DNA of 64,000 nt from Streptomyces sp. CT34 (GCF_000805335.1 NZ_KN708638.1:7864112-7928111), one strand, 5' to 3'; numbered from the stretch's first letter, positions 35,317-46,525 are shown. Program-made: numbers and translations. Notes: generated from the sequence alone by a model not told the origin.

Positions 35317-36033
35317 TCAGCTACCGCCGCCGGGTCCCCGGCGCCCGTGGGCGCGCGCCTGCGCCGCGGCCTTCGCCTCACCCGCGTACGTGTCCACGTA
35401 CTCCTGGCCGGAGAGCTTCAGGATCGCGTACATGATCTCGTCGGTGACGGCCCGCAGCGCGGTGCGCTCGTCCGCCAGGCCCGCGTAGCGCGAGAACTCC
35501 ATCGGCGCGCCGAACCGGATGGTGATCCGCATCGCGCGCGGCAGCCGCCGCCCGGTCGGCTGCGCCTCGAACGTGCCGATCATCGCGCACGGGATCACCG
35601 GGACGCCGGTCCGGATGGCCATCGAGGCGACTCCGGTGCGCCCCTTGTAGAGCCGTCCGTCGTGCGAGCGGGTGCCCTCCGGGTAGATGCCCAGCAGCCG
35701 CCCCTTGCGCAGCACGGCGAGCCCCGAGGCGATCGCCGCCTGCGAGGCGTGGCCCCCGGACCGGTCCACCGGGATCTGCCCGACGCCGCGGAAGAACGCC
35801 GCGGTCAGCCGCCCCTTGAGGCCGGGCCCGGTGAAGTATTCGGCCTTCGCCAGGAACGTCACCCGGCGCGGCACGATCGCCGGCATCACGAAGTGGTCGG
35901 CGAACGACAGATGGTTGCCCGCGATGATCGCCGCGCCCTCCTCGGGCACATGCTCCAGCCCCTCGATCCGCGGCCGGAACACCAGCCGCAGCAACGGCCC
36001 CAACAGGAAGTACTTCAGCACCTGGTAGAACAC
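35317..36033 (-). CDS. 1-acyl-sn-glycerol-3-phosphate acyltransferase (PlsC-like)
   Basis: The 238-residue protein has acyltransferase motif I NHLSFAD (His and Asp of HX4D), motif III YPEGTRS and PVIPCAMIGT. It acylates lysophosphatidate in membrane lipid synthesis. The GTG at 36033 has AGGGGG upstream. An Ala/Arg/Gly-rich tail follows the domain. Streptomycetes carry several paralogues, so the exact acceptor is uncertain. Confidence 0.88.
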   Translation of the reverse strand: MFYQVLKYFLLGPLLRLVFRPRIEGLEHVPEEGAAIIAGNHLSFADHFVMPAIVPRRVTFLAKAEYFTGPGLKGRLTAAFFRGVGQIPVDRSGGHASQAAIASGLAVLRKGRLLGIYPEGTRSHDGRLYKGRTGVASMAIRTGVPVIPCAMIGTFEAQPTGRRLPRAMRITIRFGAPMEFSRYAGLADERTALRAVTDEIMYAILKLSGQEYVDTYAGEAKAAAQARAHGRRGPGGGS

Positions 36034-36349
36034 GGCGGCCCCCTATCCCATCCCGTGGGTCACCTGTGCGACCGCGTCGTGCCAGGTCACCGGGGACTTC
36101 CAGGGCCGTCAGTGTAGGCGCGGAAGCCGTCCTCCGTCACCGCACCGGCCCGGATCGGCCCCCTTCCGCCCAACGGAGCGCCGGGCCGTACAGGCGACCG
36201 CACGGCGTGGCCGCTTGCGCACCGGAGCGCGGCGGGGTGCCCTGGGCCTGGGGCCGCCGGGCCCAGGATCAGGCCCGGGCGACCGCCACCGCGGCGAGGC
36301 CACCGCCCCATCGAAGCCCGATGCTCCCCGAACGCTCCAGGAGACCCCG

Positions 36350-36760
36350 ATGCCCGTCAGCCGCCGACGCCGTACCTTTCGTGCCGCCGTGACGGCGGGT
36401 GTGGCCGCGGCGCTGTACGTCGCGCTCGGCAGTGCGCCGGGTGCCGCCGCGGACCGGGACGACGAGGGCCTGTTCCTGTCGGTGTCCGGCTCCGGCGACA
36501 CCTGGATCCACGGGGTCCGGCTCACCTGCCCGGACACCCACGGCAGCCATCCGCACGGAGCCGCCGCCTGCGACGCGCTGGCCTCGGCCCACGGCGATCT
36601 GGACGCCCTGCGCGGCGAACCGCACGTCTGCACAAGGGAGTACGACCCGGTCGTCGTCGCCGCGTCCGGTACGTGGCACGGTGAGCCGGTGGACTGGCGC
36701 AAGGAGTTCCCCAACGCCTGCACGATGGACGCCGCGACCGGCCCGGTCTTCCGCTTCTGA
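36350..36760 (+). CDS. Subtilisin-inhibitor-like secreted protease inhibitor (SSI family, I16)
   Basis: The 136-residue precursor has a signal peptide (to about GAAA). The mature part matches SSI: LTCPDTHGSHPHGAAACDAL, then the reactive loop HVCTREYDPVVV and the ending EFPNACTMD, with four Cys for the two conserved disulfides. The P1 residue at the Met73 position of SSI is Arg (CTR-E), predicting trypsin-like protease inhibition. ATG 36350 has AGGAG upstream. Nothing else seen in the 316-bp gap to the acyltransferase gene. Confidence 0.9.
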   Translation: MPVSRRRRTFRAAVTAGVAAALYVALGSAPGAAADRDDEGLFLSVSGSGDTWIHGVRLTCPDTHGSHPHGAAACDALASAHGDLDALRGEPHVCTREYDPVVVAASGTWHGEPVDWRKEFPNACTMDAATGPVFRF

Positions 36761-36784
36761 CCGCTGAACCGCTCCGGGCGGCAC

Positions 36785-36943
36785 TCAGACCCGCCGCGCG
36801 CGCACCACGCCGACCGTCACCAGCGCCAGCACCACCCACGCACACCACAGCCAGCCATTGCCGCCGAAGACCACGGTGTAGGCGGTCGCCACCACCAGCC
36901 CGCACACCGTGCACACGGCCATCGCCCTGGCAGATCCGGGCAT
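36785..36943 (-). CDS. Small membrane protein, 52 residues
   Basis: A 53-codon frame with AGGAGG ideally placed before ATG 36943 encodes two hydrophobic segments (AVCTVCGLVVATAYTVVFGG and WLWCAWVVLALVTVGVV) and a basic RARRV end. The site and composition support a real gene. It lies 126 bp downstream of the CtaG-like gene on the same strand. No function recognised. Confidence 0.65.
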   Translation of the reverse strand: MPGSARAMAVCTVCGLVVATAYTVVFGGNGWLWCAWVVLALVTVGVVRARRV

Positions 36944-37069
36944 ACCCGCAACCTCCTCACGGACCGCCCGGGCGACAACGCCACGGGCCGCGGCCCCGGG
37001 ACCATCGTCCCCGGCCGCGGCCCGTGCCGCCAGACGACCTGCGCATCCGCCCTCCGCCGCGGTGCCCGG

Positions 37070-38029
37070 TCACCGCCCCCGCGCGTTCAGCGAGGCGAGG
37101 TAGGCGTTGTAATCCGCCAGATCCTGGTCGCCGTTGCGCTCGGCGGCCCGGTCCGAGCGCTGCGACTGGCGCTCCTCGGACTTGTACCACTGGTAGACCA
37201 GCGCGATCAGCACCACCACGGACGGGATCTCGCTGAACGCCCAGGCGATCCCGCCCGCCGCCTGCTGGTCGGCCAGCGCCTCGATCCCCAGCGAGGCCGG
37301 CGGGTGCACGAACGTGTCGACCATCGGCTCGGACGCCATCATCAGCGCGATCCCGAAGAACGCGTGGAACGGCATGCCCGCGAACAGCTCCAGCATCCGC
37401 ATCACGTACCCCGGCCGGTGCGGGCCCGGGTCCACGCCCATGATCGGCCAGAAGAAGACCAGACCCACCGCGAGGAAGTGCACCATCATCCCGATGTGCC
37501 CGGCCCGGGACTCCATCAGGAGGTCGAACAGCGGGGAGAAGTACAGCGCGTACAGGCTCGCGATGAACAGCGGGATGGTGAACGCGGGGTGCGTGATGAC
37601 CCGCATGTAGCGGCTGTGCAGCAGCGCCACCAGCAGCTCGCGCGGCCCCTTGCGGCCCCGTCCGGCGGCCGGCAGCGCGCGCAGCGCCAACGTCACCGGC
37701 GCGCCCAGGAGCAGCAGGATCGGGGAGAGCATGCTGACGACCATGTGCTGGACCATGTGCACGCTGAACATCGCCATGCCGTAGTCGTTGAGCTTGGTGC
37801 ACATCACCAGCGCGACGCTGACCACGCCCAGCGCCCAGGCGACGACCCGGCCCGTCGGCCACGCGTCCCCGCGCCGCCGCAGCCGGATCACGGCCCAGCA
37901 GTACAGCACCAGCCCCAGCAGGCAGCCGACGAGAAAGAACGGATCACCACCGAACTCCAGGGCCCGTCCCAGCGTGAACGGCGGCATATCCATGTTCATG
38001 CCGTCCATGCCGTGCCCGCTGTGATCCAT
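37070..38029 (-). CDS. CtaG-like cytochrome c oxidase assembly/copper membrane protein
   Basis: The 319-residue protein of the caa3-type CtaG family (COX assembly factor) has about seven membrane segments. The N-terminus MDHSGHGMDGMNMDM is His/Met-rich, suited to copper binding, and conserved membrane His are seen in SVHMVQHMVV and HIGMMVHFLAVGLVFFWPIMG. It is probably needed for copper supply to the terminal oxidase. ATG 38029 has AGGAG upstream; longer frames lack one. Confidence 0.9.
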   Translation of the reverse strand: MDHSGHGMDGMNMDMPPFTLGRALEFGGDPFFLVGCLLGLVLYCWAVIRLRRRGDAWPTGRVVAWALGVVSVALVMCTKLNDYGMAMFSVHMVQHMVVSMLSPILLLLGAPVTLALRALPAAGRGRKGPRELLVALLHSRYMRVITHPAFTIPLFIASLYALYFSPLFDLLMESRAGHIGMMVHFLAVGLVFFWPIMGVDPGPHRPGYVMRMLELFAGMPFHAFFGIALMMASEPMVDTFVHPPASLGIEALADQQAAGGIAWAFSEIPSVVVLIALVYQWYKSEERQSQRSDRAAERNGDQDLADYNAYLASLNARGR

Positions 38030-38076
38030 CCGCTCGCTCCTGATTCGTACCGATACTCCGGCGACAAGCGTAGAGG

Positions 38077-38106
38077 CGCCCCCGGCCGATCCCACGGCCG
38101 GGGGCG
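38077..38106. terminator. 12-bp GC hairpin between pfkA and the CtaG-like gene
   Basis: CGCCCCCGGCCG pairs perfectly with CGGCCGGGGGCG across a 6-nt loop. It follows the pfkA stop by about 70 bp on the minus strand and may end that transcript. Confidence 0.55.
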
Positions 38107-38173
38107 TTTCGTCCGGTGCCGGACTACTACGGGTGGATCGCCGATGGTGTCCGGGACGGGATCCGGGCGCCGG

Positions 38174-39199
38174 TCACAGCACGCACTCGGCCTCGTCGTA
38201 GCGCTCCGCGGGCACCGTCTTCAGGCTCTCCACGGCCTCCGCCAGCGGCACCAGCGTGATGTCGGTGCCGCGCAGCGCCGTCATCATCCCGAACTCGCCG
38301 CGGTGCGCGGCCTCGACGGCGTGCCAGCCGAAGCGGGTGGCCAGCACCCGGTCGTACGCGGTCGGCGTCCCGCCGCGCTGGACATGGCCGAGGATGACCG
38401 GACGGGCCTCCTTGCCGAGCCGGTTCTCCAGCTCCAGCGACAGCTGCCGGGCCACACCGGCGAACCGCTCGTGGCCGTAGACGTCCGTGCCGCCGGCATC
38501 GAACGACATGGTGCCCGGACGCGGCTTGGCGCCCTCGGCGACCACCACGATCGCGAACTTCTTGCCGGCCTCGAACCGTTCGGCGACCCGCGCGGTCAGC
38601 TCCTCGATGTCGAACGGCCGCTCCGGCACCACGATCGCGTGCGCGCCGGCCGCCATCCCCGAGTGCAGCGCGATCCAGCCGGTGTGCCGCCCCATCACCT
38701 CGACGATCATCACCCGCTGGTGTGACTCGGCGGTGGTCTTGAGCCGGTCCAGCGCCTCGGTCGCCACCCCCACCGCGGTGTCGAAGCCGAAGGTGACGTC
38801 GGTGACCGCGATGTCGTTGTCGATGGTCTTCGGGACGCCGACGATCGGCAGCCCGGCGTCCGACAGCAGCCGCGCCGCCTTGAGCGTGCCCTCGCCGCCG
38901 ATCGGGATGATCGCGTCCAGGCCCAGCTCGGCGACATGGCCGCGGGCCCGCTCGACGCCGTCCCGCAGATGGGCGGGCTGCACCCGCGACGACCCGAGGA
39001 TGGTGCCGCCGCGCGCCAGGATGCCGCCGACCGCGTCCAGGTCGAGCTTGCGGTAGTCGCACTCCAGCAGGCCCTTCCAGCCGTCGCGGAAGCCGATCAC
39101 CTCATCACCGTGGTCGGCGGTGGCACGGTGGACGACGGACCGGATGACGGCGTTCAGTCCGGGGCAGTCGCCGCCGGAGGTGAGTACACCCATACGCAT
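38174..39199 (-). CDS. pfkA: 6-phosphofructokinase
   Basis: The 341-residue glycolytic enzyme makes fructose 1,6-bisphosphate. Motifs: GVLTSGGDCPGLNAVIR at the N-terminus, GGEGTLK, the active-site PKTIDNDI, and MGRHTGWIALHSGMAAGAHA. PKTIDND with Lys, instead of the PGTIDND of classical ATP enzymes, is the mixed 'group III' pattern of actinomycetes, so ATP use is likely but not certain from sequence. ATG 39199 gives the standard start MRMGVLTSGGD. Confidence 0.95.
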   Translation of the reverse strand: MRMGVLTSGGDCPGLNAVIRSVVHRATADHGDEVIGFRDGWKGLLECDYRKLDLDAVGGILARGGTILGSSRVQPAHLRDGVERARGHVAELGLDAIIPIGGEGTLKAARLLSDAGLPIVGVPKTIDNDIAVTDVTFGFDTAVGVATEALDRLKTTAESHQRVMIVEVMGRHTGWIALHSGMAAGAHAIVVPERPFDIEELTARVAERFEAGKKFAIVVVAEGAKPRPGTMSFDAGGTDVYGHERFAGVARQLSLELENRLGKEARPVILGHVQRGGTPTAYDRVLATRFGWHAVEAAHRGEFGMMTALRGTDITLVPLAEAVESLKTVPAERYDEAECVL

Positions 39200-39398
39200 T
39201 GCTCGTAGAACCCTCTGCAGCTCAACCGGAGGCCCGGACCCCGTCGTCCGGTTGGAATCGCGCCCAGCCTACAAGCGCACGGCCACCCGGCACAGGTACG
39301 CCCGCAGTGCGGACGCGCGCCCACGAAAACGCCGAACCGGCCGGATACGGGGCATAGCGCCCCTATCCGGCCGGGCTTCGCGGTGGCCGCCGGCCCGC

Positions 39399-40130
39399 TC
39401 AGGCGGTGGACTGCGTGGCCGCCGCGATCCGCTCCTGGCGCAGCGCCTCATACCAGGTGTCGTCGGCCGGCGGCAGCGCGTTGACGTCCAGCGCCAGCTT
39501 GATCAGCAGATCCGCGATGTGCGGGTTGCGGGCCATCACCGGGCCGTGCATGTACGTACCGAAGACGGTGTCGTTCCACGCGCCCTCGTAGCCGTCGCCG
39601 ACCCCGTTGCCGTTGCCGAAGCGCACCTTGGCGAACGGCCGGGCGGTCTGGCCCAGGTGCGTCACGCCCTGGTGGTTCTCGAAACCGGTCAGCGGCGGCA
39701 GCCCCAACTGCGCGTCGATATCGGCCAGTACGTCGCCGACGCACCGCTCGCCCTCACCGCGGGTGCTCACCACGTCCAGCAGCCCCAGACCCTGCTGCCG
39801 CTCACCGAGGTCGTTGATGAACTCGTGGCCCAGGATCTGGTAGCCGGCGCAGACCGAGAAGACGATCGCGCCGTTGGAGACCGCGCGGTCCAGACCGCCG
39901 TCGCGGATCAGCCGCTCGGCCGCCAGCCGCTGCGGCCGGTCCTCACCGCCGCCGATCAGGTAGATGTCGCCGGAGGTGGGGATCTGCTGGTCGGACCGTA
40001 CGTCCAGCCGCTGCACGTCCAGACCGCGCTGGCGTGCCCGGCGCTCCACCACCAGCGCGTTGCCCTGGTCGCCGTAGGTGCTCAGCAGGTCCGGGTAGAT
40101 CCACACCAGCCGCAGGCTGTTGTCACTCAT
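39399..40130 (-). CDS. gatD: Lipid II isoglutaminyl synthase, glutamine amidotransferase subunit GatD
   Basis: The 243-residue class I amidotransferase of the CobB/CobQ type has nucleophile Cys in FSVCAGYQILG and His in FGTYMHGPVMARNP, plus the conserved WIYPDLLSTYGDQGNA start. It supplies ammonia to MurT to amidate the D-glutamate of lipid II. Lies 39 bp downstream of murT on the same strand, the usual order. Confidence 0.93.
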   Translation of the reverse strand: MSDNSLRLVWIYPDLLSTYGDQGNALVVERRARQRGLDVQRLDVRSDQQIPTSGDIYLIGGGEDRPQRLAAERLIRDGGLDRAVSNGAIVFSVCAGYQILGHEFINDLGERQQGLGLLDVVSTRGEGERCVGDVLADIDAQLGLPPLTGFENHQGVTHLGQTARPFAKVRFGNGNGVGDGYEGAWNDTVFGTYMHGPVMARNPHIADLLIKLALDVNALPPADDTWYEALRQERIAAATQSTA

Positions 40131-40169
40131 GCTCGCTCGTCCTTGTCCGTCAGGTCGGTGGGACCGCAC

Positions 40170-41408
40170 TCAGTTGCCCACGCGGCGGCGCAGGTCCTGG
40201 AAGGCCGTGTAGTTGGCGATGACCTCGATACGGCCGGCCGGCGCCACCCGTACCGCCTCGTCGAGGCTCTCGCACACCTGGAAGTCGAGCCCGGCGACCT
40301 CCAGGCGCACCGCCAGGTCCAGCCTGCGGTCACCGAGCACGTAGATCGGGTGCCCGGCGAGCCGGGTGTAGTCCACGTCCCACAGCCAGGAGGTGTCCGT
40401 GCCGTCCGCGCCGCGCGCGTTGACGGACATGATCACCGGGGCCGGCGGCCCGTCGATCAGCGAGAAGGTCTCCAGCCAGCCGGCCGGGTTCTTCGCCAGC
40501 AGCAGCCGCAGCTCCCGCTCCATGAAGCTGACCACGTCGTAGCGGCCGGCCACCGCCTGCACGGAGAACATCCGCTCCAGCGCGACCTGCGGCGGCACGC
40601 CGAAGGCGGCGGCGACCGCGGCGGAGGTGGTGGCGTTCGCCTTGTTGGCGCGGCCCGGCAGCTGGAGCTTGATCGGCCAGGCGCTGCCGTGCGGGTCGAG
40701 CACATGGTCACCGGAGAGCGCCCAGCTGGGCGTCGGACGGCGGAAGCCGCACTCGGCGCAGAACCAGTCGTCGCCCGGCCGCTGCATCACACCGCCGCAC
40801 GAGGGGCAGGACCAGGCGTCGTCCTTCCACTCCTGCCCGGCCGCGACCCACACCACGTTCGCGGACGACGAGGCCGCCCAGACGATCAGCGGGTCGTCCG
40901 CGTTGGCGATGATCAGGGCCTTGGAACCGGTCAGCCCCTCGCGCCAGCGCTCGGCCAGCATCCGGGTCTCCGCGGCGCGGTCGAGCTGGTCGCGCGAGAG
41001 GTTCAGCAGCGCTATGGCCTTCGGCGTGACATCCCGCGCCACTCCCGCGAGGTACTTCTCGTCCACCTCGATGACGCCGTACTTGGCGTCCGAGCCGCCC
41101 GCCAGCGCGGAGGTGATCCCCGCCGGCATGTTGGCGCCGAGCGCGTTGGAGACCACCGGACCGCTGGCCCGCAGCGCCTCGGCGATCAGCCGCGTCGTGG
41201 TGGTCTTGCCGTTGGTGGCGGACACCAGGATCACGTCCAGATGCCTGGCCAACGAGGCCAGCAGGTCGGGGTCGAGCTTGAGTGCCACCCGGCCGCCGAT
41301 CACCGATCCGCTGCCGCGGCCCGCCGCGCGCGACACCGCTGCCGCGGCCTTGCCGGCCGTCACGGCCAGCTTGGCCCGCGGCGACAGCGGCTCCGTGTTG
41401 CCTGCCAT
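40170..41408 (-). CDS. murT: Lipid II isoglutaminyl synthase, Mur ligase-like subunit MurT
   Basis: The 412-residue Mur ligase homologue has the ATP loop SATNGKTTTTRL, then a four-Cys zinc ribbon (CPSCGG ... CAECG) typical of MurT, NKANATTS and the DUF1727 C-terminal domain. It activates the alpha-carboxylate of D-glutamate in lipid II for amidation. ATG 41408 with AAGGAGG about 11 bp upstream is preferred over the in-frame ATG at 41429. Confidence 0.93.
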   Translation of the reverse strand: MAGNTEPLSPRAKLAVTAGKAAAAVSRAAGRGSGSVIGGRVALKLDPDLLASLARHLDVILVSATNGKTTTTRLIAEALRASGPVVSNALGANMPAGITSALAGGSDAKYGVIEVDEKYLAGVARDVTPKAIALLNLSRDQLDRAAETRMLAERWREGLTGSKALIIANADDPLIVWAASSSANVVWVAAGQEWKDDAWSCPSCGGVMQRPGDDWFCAECGFRRPTPSWALSGDHVLDPHGSAWPIKLQLPGRANKANATTSAAVAAAFGVPPQVALERMFSVQAVAGRYDVVSFMERELRLLLAKNPAGWLETFSLIDGPPAPVIMSVNARGADGTDTSWLWDVDYTRLAGHPIYVLGDRRLDLAVRLEVAGLDFQVCESLDEAVRVAPAGRIEVIANYTAFQDLRRRVGN

Positions 41409-41594
41409 CGTCCTTGATCCTCCTTGCATCCGGCGCCCTCCTGCCCTCAGGCTGCCGGTGGAACGCCCCCTCCGGGGCCGACGGCCGGCCGGAGGCTTCG
41501 GTCGGGGAGCAGCCTATCGAGATCCGGCGTCAGGCCCGAACTCCGCCACCTGTGTGACACCATCCGGTGTGCCCCGGCCCGTACGCTGGGGCGC

Positions 41595-42149
41595 ATGCGC
41601 CTCCGCACCATCCCCGGCAGTTCCGGCCGCGTCCGCCCCCTGCGCCTCCTCGGCGACCCCGCCCTCTCCGGGCCCTGCGAGGACGTCACCGCCTTCGACG
41701 GCGAACTGGCCGCGCTGATCGAGGACATGTACGCGACGATGTACGCCGCCGGCGGTGTGGGACTGGCCGCCAACCAGATCGGCGTCCCGCTGCGGGTGTT
41801 CGTCCACGACTGCCCGGACGACGAGGACCGCCGGCACCTGGGGCACATCGTCAACCCCCGGCTCGTCGAGGCGGACGGCCCGGTCGTCCGCGGACCCGAG
41901 GGCTGCCTCTCCGTGCCCGGTATCGAGGCCGGCACACCGCGTCACGACCACGCCGTCGTGGAAGGGCTCAGTGTCACCGGCGAGCCGGTGACCGTGACCG
42001 GCACCGGGTTCTTCGCCCGCTGCCTCCAGCACGAGTGCGACCACCTCGAAGGCGGCCTCTATCTGGACCGGCTCACCGGGCTCCGGCGCCGCCGGGCGCT
42101 GCGCGCGGCGGCGCGGGCCCCTTGGGCGCCGGGGGCCGGCCGGGCGTAG
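41595..42149 (+). CDS. def: Peptide deformylase
   Basis: The 184-residue metalloenzyme removes the formyl group of new proteins. All three motifs are present: GVGLAANQIG, EGCLSVPG (metal Cys) and QHECDHLEG (HExxH-type metal His and catalytic Glu). TACGCT 7 bp before the ATG looks like a -10 box, so the mRNA may be leaderless. Actinomycetes have several deformylases; this one is a non-clustered copy. Confidence 0.92.
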   Translation: MRLRTIPGSSGRVRPLRLLGDPALSGPCEDVTAFDGELAALIEDMYATMYAAGGVGLAANQIGVPLRVFVHDCPDDEDRRHLGHIVNPRLVEADGPVVRGPEGCLSVPGIEAGTPRHDHAVVEGLSVTGEPVTVTGTGFFARCLQHECDHLEGGLYLDRLTGLRRRRALRAAARAPWAPGAGRA

Positions 42150-42240
42150 GGCCTTTCCGGCTCCGACCGATCGGACAGGCCCCGGGACGGGCGTCCGCCA
42201 CCGTTCACAGGCCGGTGCCGGTTCACGAGCCGGTGCCGGT

Positions 42241-42933
42241 TCAGAAGCCGGGACCGTTCGCCAGGTCCCGGACGGTGGCCAGCTGGCCCCACAGCAGATC
42301 GGCCAGGTGGCGCACCAACTGCTCGCGGGAGCACGGGCGTTCACGCAGCCACCAGTCCCCGGCGGCGTGCATCATGCCGACGATGCCATGACCCCAGACC
42401 CGGGCCCGCTCGGCGCCGTCCGGCCCCAGGTCGAGCCGTTCGGATATCACCGTGGCCAGTTCCTCGCCGAGTCGGCGCAGCAGGGGGGCGGAGTGCCGTC
42501 CCACGTCGAAGCCGGTCTCCGACGGGATGTCCTCGTCCGCCGGGTGCATCAGGAAGCGGTAGACCTGCGGCCGGGTCTCGATGGCGACCAGGTAGGCGTC
42601 GAGGGTGGCCTCCACCCGGTCCCGGCGCAGGACCGGGGCGTCCAGCGCGGTGCGCAGGTTGTCCAGCAGGGCGTCGGTGTGCCGCACGGCCAGGGCGCGG
42701 TAGAGCCCGCCCTTGTCGCCGAAGTGCCGGTAGAGGATCGGCTTGGTGATACCGGCCTCGGCGGCGATGGCGTTCATCGACGCCCCCGGGCCGTCGCGCA
42801 GCACGATGCGCTCGGCCGCCTCCAGGAGTTCCCGCCGTCTGCGCTCGGTCGCGGTCTGCTGCCGGTCGCCCTGCCCGGCACCGCCGTCCGCGGCGCCGCT
42901 GTGCACAGTGCCGCTGTGCTCTTCGCTGTCCAT
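42241..42933 (-). CDS. TetR-family transcriptional regulator
   Basis: The 230-residue protein has a TetR N-terminal helix-turn-helix (RRELLEAAERIVLRDG, MNAIAAEAGITKPILYRHFGDK) and an all-helical ligand domain. A Gly/Ser-rich acidic N-terminal extension precedes it. It is divergent from an acyl-CoA dehydrogenase, so it probably represses that gene and senses an acyl-CoA or fatty acid (inference). ATG 42933 is the first in-frame start with reasonable spacing. Confidence 0.9.
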   Translation of the reverse strand: MDSEEHSGTVHSGAADGGAGQGDRQQTATERRRRELLEAAERIVLRDGPGASMNAIAAEAGITKPILYRHFGDKGGLYRALAVRHTDALLDNLRTALDAPVLRRDRVEATLDAYLVAIETRPQVYRFLMHPADEDIPSETGFDVGRHSAPLLRRLGEELATVISERLDLGPDGAERARVWGHGIVGMMHAAGDWWLRERPCSREQLVRHLADLLWGQLATVRDLANGPGF

Positions 42934-43100
42934 GGTCGTGCTCCCCACCCTCGTGAATCCGTGGCGCTCGCGCAACGTAACACCCGAACTGCGCAAGGCC
43001 CGAACTCCGCGGCAGATTCCGACCGCCCTGCGGATGCCCTGCGGCGCCGGTTGGGCCGCGCGAGGAGTTGACATTATCTACTGGTGAGTAACAGACTCGT

Positions 43101-43115
43101 GTTACCGCAAGTAAC
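43101..43115. promoter_or_regulatory. Candidate TetR operator before the acyl-CoA dehydrogenase gene
   Basis: GTTAC-N5-GTAAC is an exact dyad 30 bp before the dehydrogenase start; a further GAGTAAC lies at 43086-43092. Position in the divergent region suggests the TetR gene product binds here. Confidence 0.5.
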
Positions 43116-43145
43116 ATCTGGCATGCGTGCACCACTGGAGGGGAC

Positions 43146-44372
43146 ATGGCCGAGTTCACCATGGAGCTCAACGACGAGCAGAAGGAAGTCCGTGACTGGA
43201 TTCACGGCTTCGCCGCGGATGTCATGCGCCCCGCCGCCGCCGAGTGGGACGAGCGCGAGGAGACCCCCTGGCCCGTCATCCAGGAAGCCGCCAAGATCGG
43301 CCTGTACTCCCTCGACTTCTACGCCCAGCAGTTCTTCGACCCCACCGGCCTCGGCATCCCCATGACCATGGAGGAGCTGTTCTGGGGCGACGCCGGTATC
43401 GGCCTGTCCATCGTGGGCACCGGGCTCGCCGCCGTCGGCGTACTGGCCAACGGCACCGAGGAGCAGATCGGCACCTGGGTCCCGCAGATGTACGGCGACC
43501 CCGATGACGTCAAGGTCGCCGCCTTCTGCTCCTCCGAACCGGACGCCGGCTCGGACGTCGCCTCGATGCGCACCCGCGCCGTCTACGACGAGGCCAAGGA
43601 CGAGTGGGTGCTCAACGGCACCAAGACCTGGGCCACCAACGGCGGCATCGCCGGCGTCCATGTCGTGGTCGCCGTCGTCGACCCGGAGCTGGGCTCCAAG
43701 GGGCACGCCTCCTTCATCGTCCCGCCGAACACCCCGGGCCTCTCCCAGGGGCAGAAGTTCAAGAAGCACGGCATCCGGGCCTCGCACACCGCCGAGGTCG
43801 TCCTGGAGGACGTCCGGGTCCCCGGCCACTGCCTGCTCGGCGGCAAGGAGAAGCTCGACGAGCGGCTGGCCCGCGCCCACGAGCGCGCCCGCAGCGGCGG
43901 GGAGCGGGTGAAGAACGCCGCGATGGCCACCTTCGAGGCGTCCCGCCCGGCCGTCGGCGCCATGGCCGTCGGCACCGCCCGCGCGGCGTACGAGGAGGCG
44001 CTGGAGTACGCCAGGACCCGCGAGCAGTTCGGCCGGCCGATCATCGACAACCAGGGCGTGGCCTTCCAACTGGCCGATATGCGGACCCAGATCGACGCCG
44101 CCCGGCTGCTGGTCTGGCGCGCCTCCTGGATGGCGACCACCGGCAAGCCCTTCACCTCCGCCGAGGGCTCCATGTCCAAGCTCTACGCCAGCGAGGTCGC
44201 CAAGAAGGTCACCGCCCAGGCCGTCCAGATCCTGGGCGGGAACGGCTTCACCCGCGAATACCCGGTCGAGCGCATGCACCGCGACGCCGCCATCTACACC
44301 ATCTTCGAAGGCACCAGCGAGATCCAGCGGCTGGTGATCTCCCGCACGCTGTCGGGGATGCCGATCCGCTGA
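43146..44372 (+). CDS. Acyl-CoA dehydrogenase
   Basis: The 408-residue flavoenzyme oxidises acyl-CoA to enoyl-CoA. Motifs: AFCSSEPDAGSDVASM and TWATNGG (FAD domain), the CoA/FAD helix region ARTREQFGRPI, ILGGNGFTREYPVERMHRDA and the catalytic Glu in IYTIFEGTSEIQ. Full length. ATG 43146 lies after GAGGGGAC. Divergent from a TetR regulator and ended by a strong terminator. Confidence 0.93.
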   Translation: MAEFTMELNDEQKEVRDWIHGFAADVMRPAAAEWDEREETPWPVIQEAAKIGLYSLDFYAQQFFDPTGLGIPMTMEELFWGDAGIGLSIVGTGLAAVGVLANGTEEQIGTWVPQMYGDPDDVKVAAFCSSEPDAGSDVASMRTRAVYDEAKDEWVLNGTKTWATNGGIAGVHVVVAVVDPELGSKGHASFIVPPNTPGLSQGQKFKKHGIRASHTAEVVLEDVRVPGHCLLGGKEKLDERLARAHERARSGGERVKNAAMATFEASRPAVGAMAVGTARAAYEEALEYARTREQFGRPIIDNQGVAFQLADMRTQIDAARLLVWRASWMATTGKPFTSAEGSMSKLYASEVAKKVTAQAVQILGGNGFTREYPVERMHRDAAIYTIFEGTSEIQRLVISRTLSGMPIR

Positions 44373-44540
44373 CCTGCGGTCCGTCGGCTGACGTACCGTC
44401 ACATCCCCCTGCCGCCACCGGTGTTCCTGATGCCGAGAGGGCATCGAGATCGCCGGCGGCGGCTTGGTGTCCGGCGTCACCCGACACCGCGCCGAAGTCC
44501 AGGCCGCCGGCCCCCGAGCGGGCGGCCCCGTCCCTCGCCG

Positions 44541-44576
44541 AGCCGCGCACCGGTTGCCACCGGTGCGCGGCTTTTT
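44541..44576 (+). terminator. Strong rho-independent terminator
   Basis: AGCCGCGCACCGGT and ACCGGTGCGCGGCT form a perfect 14-bp stem with a TGCC loop, followed by TTTT. It ends the acyl-CoA dehydrogenase transcript. The rest of 44373-44743 contains the gcl promoter region. Confidence 0.85.
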
Positions 44577-44669
44577 GCTGCCCGTACGCCGGTCCGGCCG
44601 CATCGCTCACCAGGCACCTCTTGACGGGTGGAACGTCTCGCTCTACGTTCCTTCCATAAAGCAGAACAT

Positions 44670-44690
44670 TAATTCCGAGATGCGGAATTA
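44670..44690. promoter_or_regulatory. Candidate operator upstream of gcl
   Basis: TAATTCCG-N5-CGGAATTA is a perfect 8-bp inverted repeat 54 bp before the gcl start. A regulator of glyoxylate/allantoin metabolism (IclR/AllR-like) could bind, but no such gene is in the window. Confidence 0.55.
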
Positions 44691-44743
44691 CCCCCGGCCG
44701 GTTCGGCCGGAATGCCCGTGACAGGCCGACGCAGGAGTACTCG

Positions 44744-46525
<1,782 letters not shown>

